DNA from: Scatonaster sp045598705
GTDB taxonomy: Bacteria; Bacillota; Clostridia; Saccharofermentanales; Saccharofermentanaceae
DNA length: 62,457 nt
Direction of reading: 5' to 3'
NCBI GenBank assembly: GCA_045598705.1
Contig: JAZLMM010000005.1
Span: 1-62,457 of the forward strand
Translations under genes and position numbers: made by a program
In this document: one piece after another, positions 44,520 through 52,580 of the stretch
Layout: every line of letters starts with the position of its first letter
Position numbering within the stretch: the stretch's first letter is position 1
The notes under the pieces: model-generated
Told to the model about the DNA's origin: nothing
Databases searched by the model: none
Seen by the model: only the letters and a program-made list of their open reading frames with translations

Positions 44520-44571
44520 TGTTTCTCTCCTTTATCATGCAAAGCTACATTCTTACGCGAATAACGTGACT

Positions 44572-44580
44572 ATTATACCA
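44572..44580 (-). promoter_or_regulatory. Extended -10 promoter of the acidic lipoprotein gene
   Basis: TGGTATAAT on the minus strand, 53 bases before the start codon. No convincing -35 box. Confidence 0.55.
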
Positions 44581-44744
44581 CCTAGTGTACGCATCTACGT
44601 CTTTTCGCGCTCTATGTATTTAGACGAAGTAATTTCAGAAAGTGTTGCGTTTTTTTAGCAAAATGGTCAATTACTGTGAGCTTTTCGGTGTTTCTTGCCA
44701 ATAGAAAGTATATTCCACCGTGATGATTCGCTGGCAGATACTTA

Positions 44745-44773
44745 TCGACAACTGTACTTCTTAGGTATAGAAT
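44745..44773 (+). promoter_or_regulatory. Promoter of aspS
   Basis: TCGACA (44745-44750), 17 bases, TAGAAT (44768-44773). The leader is only about 30 bases, too short for a T-box. Confidence 0.65.
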
Positions 44774-44809
44774 ATTGCGTGAATTGACTACGAAACGGGG
44801 TATTGAGCA

Positions 44810-46609
44810 ATGATCCAATCAAGAACACATAATTGCGGTCAGCTTCGTCTCGCCAACGCAGGTGAGAAAGTAACGCTGGTCGGCTGGATGGAGAACATGC
44901 GTGAAGTCGGAAGCAACCTGGGATTCGTCGTATTGCGTGATTTCTACGGCACCACTCAAATCGTTCTCGAAACAGAAGATAAGGTGAAAGAACTGAAGGC
45001 CATCAACAAAGAGTCCACCATTCAGGTGACGGGTGTTGTTCGCGAGCGTTCTTCTAAGAATCCGAACCAGGCTACCGGTGAGATTGAGGTCGTACCGGAA
45101 GAAGTGAAGATCCTCGGCCGTTGCCGTTATAATGAACTTCCTTTCGAGATCAACCACTCTCGTGAAGCAGATGAGAATGCTCGTCTGAAATATCGTTATC
45201 TCGATCTTCGTAATCCAGAAGTGAAGAAGAACATCATCCTTCGTTGTAAGGTCGTTGCCGCCCTTCGTAAAGCTATGACCGATCACGACTTCCTCGAGAT
45301 CACCACACCAATCCTGACTGCTTCTTCTCCGGAAGGAGCCCGTGACTACCTCGTTCCGGCACGTAAACATCCGGGTAAGTTCTATGCACTTCCTCAGGCT
45401 CCACAGCAGTTCAAGCAGCTCCTGATGACCTCCGGTTTCGACCGTTATTTCCAGATCGCACCATGCTTCCGTGATGAGGATGCACGTGGTGACAGATCTC
45501 CGGGAGAGTTCTACCAGATGGATATGGAGATGGCTTTTGCCACACAGGAAGATGTTTTCTCTGTAATTGAAGATGTGCTCCCTCCGATTTTTGCCGAGTA
45601 CGGCACATATAATCGTGCTTCCTCTGCTCCATTTGCACGTATTCCGTTTCTGGAAGCGATGGAGAAGTATGGTTCCGATAAGCCGGACCTCCGTATCGAC
45701 TTGACCGTACAGGATGCAACCGAGCAGTTGAAAGACTGCGGTTTCCCACCGTTTGCTTCCAAGAACGAAGCTGGCGAGGATACTGACGTACGCATTAAGG
45801 CGGTCGTCATCTCTGACTTCAAGGAATCCCGTAAGTTCATCGACAAGAACATCGCCGACATTGAAGTACAGTCCGGCAACAAGTCTTGCTGGTTCCGTAT
45901 GGATGAGAACGGTGAGATCGTTGGTGGCATCGCGAAGTTTGTCACTCCCATCAAGGATGCCGTCGTTTCTGCACTCGGCATCAAGCCAAATGATTTGGTC
46001 GTTCTTTCCTGTGGTAAGCTTCTTGCCGCACAGAAGACAGCAGGCTGCATCGTCAAGACTTTCGGTGCAACCGTACCGGGTCACATGGACAAAGAGCAGT
46101 ACGCTTTCTGCTGGATCGTTGACTTCCCGATGTACGAGATCGGTGAAGAATCCGGTGAGCTGGAGTTCTGTCACAACCCATTCTCCATGCCGTCCGGCGG
46201 ACTTGAAACATTGTTACAAGCTGAGTCCGGAGAGATCGATCCTCTTTCCATTACAGCAGACCAGTATGACCTCGTCTGCAACGGCGTCGAGCTCTCCTCC
46301 GGTGCCGTCCGTAACCACGATCCGGAGATTATGATCAAGGCTTTCGAGATGGTTCGCCTCGGCGAAGAAGATGTGAAGGCGAAGTTCCCAGCAATGTACA
46401 ATGCATTCTGCTATGGTGCACCGCCGCATGCCGGCATCGCGCCTGGCGTAGACCGTATGGTCATGCTCCTCGCAGGTGAAGACTCCATCCGTGAGATCAT
46501 CCCGTTCCCGATGAACAAGAACGCACAAGATATCATGATGGACGCACCAGGCTACGTCACCGAGAAACAGCTCCAAGAGCTACACATCCAGACAGTCGTA
46601 GAAGAGTAA
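44810..46609 (+). CDS. aspS: Aspartyl-tRNA synthetase
   Basis: A 599-residue class II synthetase of the bacterial type: N-terminal OB-fold anticodon domain (about 1-105), catalytic core with PQQFKQLLM and CFRDEDARGDRSPGEFYQMD (motif 2, about 215-235), a GAD insertion (about 295-410) and motif 3 GVDRMVMLLAG near the C-terminus. It charges tRNA-Asp and, if non-discriminating, tRNA-Asn; this cannot be settled by eye. GGGG lies about nine bases before the ATG. A terminator follows at 46637. Confidence 0.97.
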   Translation: MIQSRTHNCGQLRLANAGEKVTLVGWMENMREVGSNLGFVVLRDFYGTTQIVLETEDKVKELKAINKESTIQVTGVVRERSSKNPNQATGEIEVVPEEVKILGRCRYNELPFEINHSREADENARLKYRYLDLRNPEVKKNIILRCKVVAALRKAMTDHDFLEITTPILTASSPEGARDYLVPARKHPGKFYALPQAPQQFKQLLMTSGFDRYFQIAPCFRDEDARGDRSPGEFYQMDMEMAFATQEDVFSVIEDVLPPIFAEYGTYNRASSAPFARIPFLEAMEKYGSDKPDLRIDLTVQDATEQLKDCGFPPFASKNEAGEDTDVRIKAVVISDFKESRKFIDKNIADIEVQSGNKSCWFRMDENGEIVGGIAKFVTPIKDAVVSALGIKPNDLVVLSCGKLLAAQKTAGCIVKTFGATVPGHMDKEQYAFCWIVDFPMYEIGEESGELEFCHNPFSMPSGGLETLLQAESGEIDPLSITADQYDLVCNGVELSSGAVRNHDPEIMIKAFEMVRLGEEDVKAKFPAMYNAFCYGAPPHAGIAPGVDRMVMLLAGEDSIREIIPFPMNKNAQDIMMDAPGYVTEKQLQELHIQTVVEE

Positions 46610-46636
46610 TCTCCTCCATTTTACTAAGAAAAGAAG

Positions 46637-46674
46637 AGACAGCCTTCGGGGAATACCTGGAGGCTGTCTTTTGT
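46637..46674 (+). terminator. Terminator after aspS
   Basis: AGACAGCCT (46637-46645) and AGGCTGTCT (46661-46669) make a 9-bp stem, followed by TTTGTTG. Confidence 0.85.
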
Positions 46675-46742
46675 TGTTAGACTATGCATCTCGGCCATAC
46701 GGACGTGGTCAGACCGCTAAGTAGCATACCCGCTATCCGCAT

Positions 46743-47186
46743 TTACATCTCATCCCCCACCGTGAACGAGGTCCACTCGATCTTGTTATACTGCATCACA
46801 TCGTCGGCCTTCTCCATGCCAAGCTTCTCGTAGAAGGAGATCGCGTCGTTATTGGCAATGAGATACACCGCGATGTCTTTCTCGCCGCCCGCAATCTCGT
46901 GGGCCTGTTTCATGAGGCGCCGCCCGATGCCCTGTCCTTCATAGTCCCGCGCGACGCCGAGATCCGTCACGTATAGCCAGTAACAGAAATCCGTCAGACC
47001 GAAGAGTACACCTACGATGGTCTTCTCCTCATTTCGCGCCACCAGACTAATAGATACATTTCTCACCAGTTTTTCGATTCGCGACTGGAATCGCTCTTTC
47101 GGATACTGGGACCCAAGATCCGTCCGCTTGAGAAATTCGATATACTCCGTTGCCGTCAACCGTTCTTCTTGATAAGTGATATTCAT
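46743..47186 (-). CDS. GNAT-family acetyltransferase
   Basis: A 147-residue N-acetyltransferase. The acetyl-CoA loop YEGQGIGRRLM (about 90-100) and the C-terminal ISFYEKLGMEKADD are typical. Substrate unknown. ATG at 47186 has AAGGAG seven bases upstream; a much longer in-frame extension upstream overlaps the transporter gene and is not protein-like. It follows the TauE/SafE gene by 20 bases and is probably co-transcribed. Confidence 0.85.
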   Translation of the reverse strand: MNITYQEERLTATEYIEFLKRTDLGSQYPKERFQSRIEKLVRNVSISLVARNEEKTIVGVLFGLTDFCYWLYVTDLGVARDYEGQGIGRRLMKQAHEIAGGEKDIAVYLIANNDAISFYEKLGMEKADDVMQYNKIEWTSFTVGDEM

Positions 47187-47206
47187 GGATGGCTCCTTCT
47201 TGTTGC

Positions 47207-47980
47207 TTACAGATATGTCGCGGCCAATACTACCGCACCGGTGGCAATCATGACAACGCCCACCACACGATTCAAGGTGATCGCCTTGGCTTTGTTTGCG
47301 ATCAGCGCCGCAATTCTCGCCCAGATTAGTGTAAAAAGGACGCAAAGGATCAGACATGTCAAATCTGGTGCACCGCCGATAACGAAGTGGCTGATTCCAC
47401 CGGTCAGGGCTGTGAAGCTCATGATAAATACGGAAGTACCCACTGCCATGTGCATCTGATAACCGAGGAAAGAAGTCAACACAAATAGAAGCATCATGCC
47501 ACCGCCGGCACCCACGAATCCACAGATAAAACCGACAATAACGCCACCAACGATGGCTTTCACGATACGCTCTCGATCCCCGATGGCCGCCATCTGCTCT
47601 TTGGTCGTGGTCACTGGCTTCAAGATGAATCGAAGCCCAATTGCAATCATGGCAAATTGGGTCGTACCGCTCATGGCACGCTCCGGAAGCAGACTCGCCA
47701 CCATGCTACCCACCACTGTCATGGCCAGAACCGAAATAAGTAATACCAGACTGTTCTTGATATCGAGATTCTTGTTCTTCTTATATGTCCATGCGCTGAC
47801 CGCACTAGCCAACACATCACTGGCAAGCCCGATACCAATGGCTTCATAAGCTGGAATATCTAAGAAAACCGTTAGGAGCGGACCTACAATCGCAGCTGCG
47901 CTCATCCCGGCAAATCCCGTTCCGATTCCTGCACCAGCTCCAGCTAGAAAGCATATGAAGATTGTAAACCAGATACTCAT
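47207..47980 (-). CDS. TauE/SafE-family sulfite/sulfonate exporter-like protein
   Basis: A 257-residue membrane protein with about eight helices and internal two-fold repeats: GAGIGTGFAGMSAA in the first half and GFICGFVGAGGGMMLLFVLT in the second, both characteristic of TauE/SafE (DUF81) transporters. It probably exports a sulfur-containing or other organic anion. AAGGAAA lies upstream of the ATG. Its start is 90 bases after the end of the GH3 gene, and no terminator is seen between. Confidence 0.85.
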   Translation of the reverse strand: MSIWFTIFICFLAGAGAGIGTGFAGMSAAAIVGPLLTVFLDIPAYEAIGIGLASDVLASAVSAWTYKKNKNLDIKNSLVLLISVLAMTVVGSMVASLLPERAMSGTTQFAMIAIGLRFILKPVTTTKEQMAAIGDRERIVKAIVGGVIVGFICGFVGAGGGMMLLFVLTSFLGYQMHMAVGTSVFIMSFTALTGGISHFVIGGAPDLTCLILCVLFTLIWARIAALIANKAKAITLNRVVGVVMIATGAVVLAATYL

Positions 47981-48070
47981 GTTATTTCCTTACCTATGTG
48001 TCACTCAGACCGCCTAAAGGCATCCCGAAGAAATCCTCGTAGTCGCCCTCTAAGACGCCCTCCACATACA

Positions 48071-50947
48071 TTACTCCTCGTCCGCCTTCTTCCGATTCGG
48101 ATTATTGAAATCATCGAATTCTTCGAAATTGATGGATTCCAAATCTGTCTGGAATGTCAGCTTTATGCTCTTCATCTTTAGGCCACGCTTGCCGAAGTGC
48201 AGACGGAAGACTGAATATTTGTTGAAGAACATGAATTGAGTCTTCGTTGTCACATCCTGTCCATCCGAACCATTGAAAGTCACCACTCGAATCGGAATGC
48301 TGGTATAGAAGACTGTCATCGGAATCTGTGCCAGCGGTGAGAGTTCTGAGGAAGTGACAATCTCACACTCGTAGAGACCATACTTCTCACAGGTCACACC
48401 TAAGATGAAATCACTGCCGTCAGACGTATCCTGCTCCACAATGATCACCGGCTCCTTGTTGATCTCATAGTACTTGTCCACCTTGGCCTCGATCGTATCG
48501 TCCGAGAATGGATGTTCAATATGTTTCACCTTCGGCTTATCGCCCATCACCGCATCCATCGCAGGTGTGTCCATGGCAAAACGTAAGATATTCGCAGCAT
48601 TGCGCTGAAGTTCTGCGCGGGTGATCAGATCTGTCCGACCGGAGGTCAGATTCTCATAAATATCTGACTCAAGGAGATTCGCTCGCTCAACAGAAGAGCA
48701 GACCATATAGAGGTCACACTGGGAACGAGCCATCACAGAGTGACTGCGTAACGCATGGTCGAAAGGATTGTCCGGAATAACATCGATAAAGGCCCACCAG
48801 TCGGTCATGAGAATACCATCAAAACCCCACTGGTCACGAAGGATGACTTGATTCAGTTCGTAATTTGCTGTACCGAATGTGCCATTGATCATGTTATATA
48901 CAGACATGATGCTTCGACATTTTCCTTCCTTCACCGCAATTTCAAATCCCTTAAGATAGATCTCGCGAAGTGCACGTTCCGATACGATGGAATCCATGCA
49001 ACGACGGTTCGTCTCACGGTTATTGCAGCAGAAATGCTTGATGGTCGCTGTCACGTGATGCTTCTCCAATCCCGCAATCTGTGCGGAAGCGATACGTCCG
49101 GTAAGAAGCGGATCCTCAGAGAAATATTCGAAATTACGGCCATTCAGCGGATGTCTGTGAATGTTGATGCCAGGACCCAGAATATCGTCCACTTCATTAC
49201 TCACCATCTCGATACCGACCCACGTGAAGAGCTCCTCATTCAGTTCTTCATTCCAGGTACTTGCCACACAAGCGCCACTTGGTAGAGAGAACGCTTTCTT
49301 GCCGCTATCCAGACGCATGCCCGACGGACCATCGTCACAACATAGCGCTGGCACGCCCATCGCCATCAGTTCTTTCGATACGCCGGCAAAAGCAGCCGCT
49401 GTACCGGTAGTGACCTTCGGACTGCCCATACCCTCGCCGCGGATGATCAGCGTCAGATCTTCGTCCGAAAGCTGAGCGATAAACTCATCTAAAGTATTTT
49501 TTCCGTTCTTGACGTCCATGAGCTTGATGCCACGGTCTCCGGTCTGTGGAATCTCCGGAGGCAGTTTCGGAAGACGAGCTTCCACATGCTCCACCGTCCG
49601 AAGCGGTACCGGCTCATATTTCCCACCGATCGTCAATCTCTCGAAAGCCTGAAGTGGCTTGGCCGCGGATTCTACCTCTTCAAGCAGCACATCCTCCAGA
49701 AGTTCGAAAGATCCTGCGAGCGTCGTATCGACTACATTCTCGCCGGCATAGAAATTGTACGTGCCCTTGGCGCATACCCATCCAGTACGACCCAGAATAC
49801 GTCCGTCATCGTCGAAAGAAGCATAACGGTTGGCACCACAAGATAGCGTGACCGTCTCCGCTTCACCCGGCGCCAGAAGCGACGTCTTGGCATAATCTAC
49901 CAGCACACGAGATGGTGCCGCGAGTCGGTCACCCGGAACCTGCGCAAACAGCATGACCGTCTTCTTACCGGATGAATTACCTTCGTTTCGTACTTTGATT
50001 CTCACTTGTACATCTGCAATGTCCGAGGTTCCAGGTTGGGATGACATCTGAGATGATACCCGAGATGCTTCTCGTGTCCAATCTATGATCTCCAATGAAA
50101 ACTTGGTGTAGGAAAGTCCGAAACCGAACGGGTACAGGACTTTATCCGGTGCGAATGTAGAGAAATATCGATAGCCGACGAAGATATCTTCGGCGTAGAA
50201 ATCTTTACTGAGATCCTCGCCACCGAAATTCGCGGAAGATGGATAGTCAGCAAGGTCTTTGGCAATGGTATCCGTAAGACAGCCAGAAGGTACTGCTTTG
50301 CCGGTGACGAGGTTGGCCACCGCAGTACCACCTACCATCCCGGCCTGCCAGACATAGAGAACCGCCGCTGGATCATACTTAGTCACGAAAGACATGTCGA
50401 TCACGTTTCCTACATTGAGAAGCACGATGGTCTTTCTAAACTTCGCGCATACTTTCTGGAGCATCTCTTCCTCTCCATCGGTCAGAAAGAATGATCCTTT
50501 CTGCGCCGTGTTATCGCGGTCTTCACCTGCTGTTCTTGCAATTACCATAATGGCTACATCGTTTCGGGAAGCTGCTTCTTCAACCACGGAATCCGAAAGT
50601 GGCATCTCCTCTTGGGACCAATTCTCCTGACCCCAGCCAATGCCTGGATCCACCGGATGAACCTCTTCCCAGTCTTCATAAATCTTCAGGAGTGCCTCAT
50701 CGACCACAAGCGTGCCACAGGACTGTAAGCCTTCGAGGATGGAGACTACATGCTTAACATTCACCATGCCTCCGGAACCGGTGCCACTTTTATAGTAATT
50801 CTTCTGCATTCTTCCGAAGACCGCTACATGGGTCCCTTCTTGAAGCGGCAACGCCTCACGGTCATTCTTAAGAAGCACAGCTCCTTCTTCCGCCACACGA
50901 ATTGCGGTATTCTCATACTGTTTCCAGTCCAATACATATTCCGGCAT
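48071..50947 (-). CDS. GH3 beta-glycosidase with permuted domain order
   Basis: A 958-residue GH3 enzyme whose order is inverted. The usual C-terminal sandwich domain comes first (about 1-250: EEGAVLLKNDREALPL, then GFGLSYT near 275), followed by a fibronectin-like domain (about 290-420), then the catalytic TIM barrel (about 500-760) with GPGINIHRHPLNGRNFEYFSED and the nucleophile Asp716 in GILMTDWW. The same inverted layout is known in a Ruminococcus albus beta-glucosidase. There is no signal peptide, so it is probably cytoplasmic, acting on cello- or xylo-oligosaccharides. AGGAGG precedes the ATG. Confidence 0.92.
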   Translation of the reverse strand: MPEYVLDWKQYENTAIRVAEEGAVLLKNDREALPLQEGTHVAVFGRMQKNYYKSGTGSGGMVNVKHVVSILEGLQSCGTLVVDEALLKIYEDWEEVHPVDPGIGWGQENWSQEEMPLSDSVVEEAASRNDVAIMVIARTAGEDRDNTAQKGSFFLTDGEEEMLQKVCAKFRKTIVLLNVGNVIDMSFVTKYDPAAVLYVWQAGMVGGTAVANLVTGKAVPSGCLTDTIAKDLADYPSSANFGGEDLSKDFYAEDIFVGYRYFSTFAPDKVLYPFGFGLSYTKFSLEIIDWTREASRVSSQMSSQPGTSDIADVQVRIKVRNEGNSSGKKTVMLFAQVPGDRLAAPSRVLVDYAKTSLLAPGEAETVTLSCGANRYASFDDDGRILGRTGWVCAKGTYNFYAGENVVDTTLAGSFELLEDVLLEEVESAAKPLQAFERLTIGGKYEPVPLRTVEHVEARLPKLPPEIPQTGDRGIKLMDVKNGKNTLDEFIAQLSDEDLTLIIRGEGMGSPKVTTGTAAAFAGVSKELMAMGVPALCCDDGPSGMRLDSGKKAFSLPSGACVASTWNEELNEELFTWVGIEMVSNEVDDILGPGINIHRHPLNGRNFEYFSEDPLLTGRIASAQIAGLEKHHVTATIKHFCCNNRETNRRCMDSIVSERALREIYLKGFEIAVKEGKCRSIMSVYNMINGTFGTANYELNQVILRDQWGFDGILMTDWWAFIDVIPDNPFDHALRSHSVMARSQCDLYMVCSSVERANLLESDIYENLTSGRTDLITRAELQRNAANILRFAMDTPAMDAVMGDKPKVKHIEHPFSDDTIEAKVDKYYEINKEPVIIVEQDTSDGSDFILGVTCEKYGLYECEIVTSSELSPLAQIPMTVFYTSIPIRVVTFNGSDGQDVTTKTQFMFFNKYSVFRLHFGKRGLKMKSIKLTFQTDLESINFEEFDDFNNPNRKKADEE

Positions 50948-50960
50948 ATCTCATCCTCCT

Positions 50961-50974
50961 AATCGAACAAGTTA
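50961..50974. repeat. 14-bp repeat shared with the GntR gene upstream region
   Basis: AATCGAACAAGTTA occurs here, 14 bases before the GH3 start, and again at 6010-6023 upstream of the GntR-family gene. It contains an ACTTGT half-site like that in the uronate operators. The remainder of the 275-bp gap up to 51222 holds a promoter for the next gene and a GGGG/CCCC hairpin near 51064. Confidence 0.4.
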
Positions 50975-51148
50975 CTATAATGATTGTATCGCAACAGAAA
51001 GAGATTCGTATATACTTTCCCTGCACGCTGTGATCGATGTTTCTATTCTCCATCACTTTTTTCGGGGGGTCTAGCCCCTTTATATCTAAAAAGCCCATTG
51101 AAATGCCATTATTTCATGTAATTTCAAGATATTTCTACATTTTGACAT

Positions 51149-51177
51149 TTGAAACGCTCATCATTCGCAAGTATAAT
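51149..51177 (+). promoter_or_regulatory. Promoter of the PADTT-repeat lipoprotein gene
   Basis: TTGAAA (51149-51154), 17 bases, TATAAT (51172-51177), 46 bases before the start codon. Confidence 0.8.
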
Positions 51178-51222
51178 CTCTAAATGTAAGGATATTCCGA
51201 CACGAAAATTAGGAGGACGAAT

Positions 51223-52347
51223 ATGAAGAATAGTATGAAGAAATTAGCATGCGTAGTGATGTCTTTCGCTATCGTTGCTTCTGCATCTGCATGTAAGAGC
51301 AAGAAGAAGTCATCTGCTGCCATTGATGCTGCAAATACTTTCCTTGAAGCAACCGTTTCTTTGGATGCCAAGAAAGTTAAGAAACTGGAGAAGTCTCTGG
51401 GTGTTGACAGCGATTTTATCGATGCAGTAGATGAGTTTGCTGACGAAGATATGATGAAGGCTGTTTTTGACAAGGCTTCTTTCGAGATCGATGAGGACAG
51501 CCTGAAGGAGAAGAAGTCTTCTGCATCTGTCAAGGCAACGATCTCCCTGCCGGACTATGAGTCTGCTTGGGAAGATGCTGAAGGTGATGCGGATGACTTC
51601 ATCGATGCCATCGATGGTCAGAAGACAAAAGAATACAACTCTATCGATGTTACACTCAAGTTTGATGTAGAAGACGATGAGTACATCCTGACCAATGCAG
51701 TAGACTTCTATGAAGATGTTTATGAGCCTGTATTTTCTGCAATCGGCGATGGCGATGTAGATCCTATTGATCCTACACCTGCTGACACCACTCCGGCTGA
51801 CACAACTCCGGCGGACACCACTCCGGCAGACACCACTCCGGCTGACACTACACCTGCAGATACAACTCCGGCTGACACCACACCTGCGGATACAACTCCG
51901 TCCGAAACAACTGGTGCTACAGTTGATCCAACTTCTCTCGACTATTTGGATCTGAAGAAGACTGATTTGAATCTCGCTACATATAAGAGCGCAATCTCCG
52001 CTGCAGATCCGATTGCTTTCGTCGTAGATTCTGATCCGAGTGAAGCTCTTATTTCATACACAATAACAGAGTATTGTGCGGTATTGGGTGAGACAATCAG
52101 TGCATACTATAGCTTCGCTTCCGCAGAGGATGCACATAAGTATTTCGAGGAGTCCTGTGGTGCTGCAAGTACGATGGCCTCTGGTTATAAGCTCGAGTCT
52201 GACTACGGCTATATGGTTCTCATTTCAGGTGATACAAGCATTGTTTACTACTTCTCCGGAACTGGTTTCGCAAAGTTCATGTACTCCATGGAAGAAGCAC
52301 CGAACAACGTTGTATCTTCTTTCTTCCATAACATTGGAGCTTGCTGA
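51223..52347 (+). CDS. Lipoprotein with tandem PADTT repeats
   Basis: A 374-residue lipoprotein. The signal peptide ends in a SASAC lipobox (Cys near 24). An N-terminal domain (about 30-180) rich in Lys and Asp is followed by a stalk of eight PADTT units and one PSETT, then a C-terminal domain (about 240-374) with a YMVLISGDTSIVYYFSGTGFAKFMYS core. Two folded domains joined by a repeat stalk suggest a surface-anchored binding protein; no family is recognised. AGGAGG precedes the ATG. A terminator follows at 52395. Confidence 0.75.
   Translation: MKNSMKKLACVVMSFAIVASASACKSKKKSSAAIDAANTFLEATVSLDAKKVKKLEKSLGVDSDFIDAVDEFADEDMMKAVFDKASFEIDEDSLKEKKSSASVKATISLPDYESAWEDAEGDADDFIDAIDGQKTKEYNSIDVTLKFDVEDDEYILTNAVDFYEDVYEPVFSAIGDGDVDPIDPTPADTTPADTTPADTTPADTTPADTTPADTTPADTTPADTTPSETTGATVDPTSLDYLDLKKTDLNLATYKSAISAADPIAFVVDSDPSEALISYTITEYCAVLGETISAYYSFASAEDAHKYFEESCGAASTMASGYKLESDYGYMVLISGDTSIVYYFSGTGFAKFMYSMEEAPNNVVSSFFHNIGAC
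51778..51912 (+). repeat. Nine tandem 15-bp units coding PADTT/PSETT
   Basis: Nine consecutive 15-bp units inside the lipoprotein gene encode eight PADTT and one PSETT. Third positions vary between units, so the array is old enough to have drifted while the protein repeat was kept. Confidence 0.9.
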
Positions 52348-52394
52348 TTCCTAGATTCAGGATACTGATTTACAATATATAGGACCAAACGTAA

Positions 52395-52440
52395 GGTGCT
52401 GTCTCAGAAGTGATGAATTCACAGTGAGACAGCTCCTTTT
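52395..52440 (+). terminator. Terminator after the PADTT lipoprotein gene
   Basis: GCTGTCTCA (52398-52406) and TGAGACAGC (52425-52433) form a 9-bp stem with an inner GTGA/TCAC stem, followed by TCCTTTT. Confidence 0.85.
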
Positions 52441-52580
52441 ACTATTCTGCAGTCCCGAAGATTCATACTTTACAGGTTCTTTCTTTACACAATCGTCACC
52501 AATTCCGTAAGTTGTCAATTTATAATGAGAACAGGTTCGTTGCTATTATGTAAAATCACCCGAACCCGTGGGAGGACACT

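Noticed and set aside
44131..44658. Ser/Val-rich open frame opposite the acidic lipoprotein
   Set aside because: It mirrors the repetitive Glu/Thr codons of the lipoprotein gene; the lipoprotein has signal peptide, promoter and ribosome site.
44520..44809. T-box leader for aspS
   Set aside because: The likely transcript leader is only about 30 bases and no T-box sequence or terminator hairpin is seen.
44819..46174. A 451-codon open frame on the minus strand opposite aspS
   Set aside because: It is antisense to a highly conserved synthetase, has no ribosome site or family motifs, and results from codon bias of aspS.
47187..47357. N-terminal extension of the GNAT protein
   Set aside because: It overlaps the TauE/SafE gene, is Cys/Gly-rich junk in that frame, and a good ribosome site supports the shorter start.
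51060..51085. GGGG/CCCC hairpin with T-rich tail as a terminator
   Set aside because: On the plus strand no gene ends upstream, and on the minus strand no T run follows.
52534..52566. GGTTCG/CGAACC inverted repeat before the HerA-like gene as an operator
   Set aside because: The 21-base separation fits no known site and six-base arms can arise by chance.
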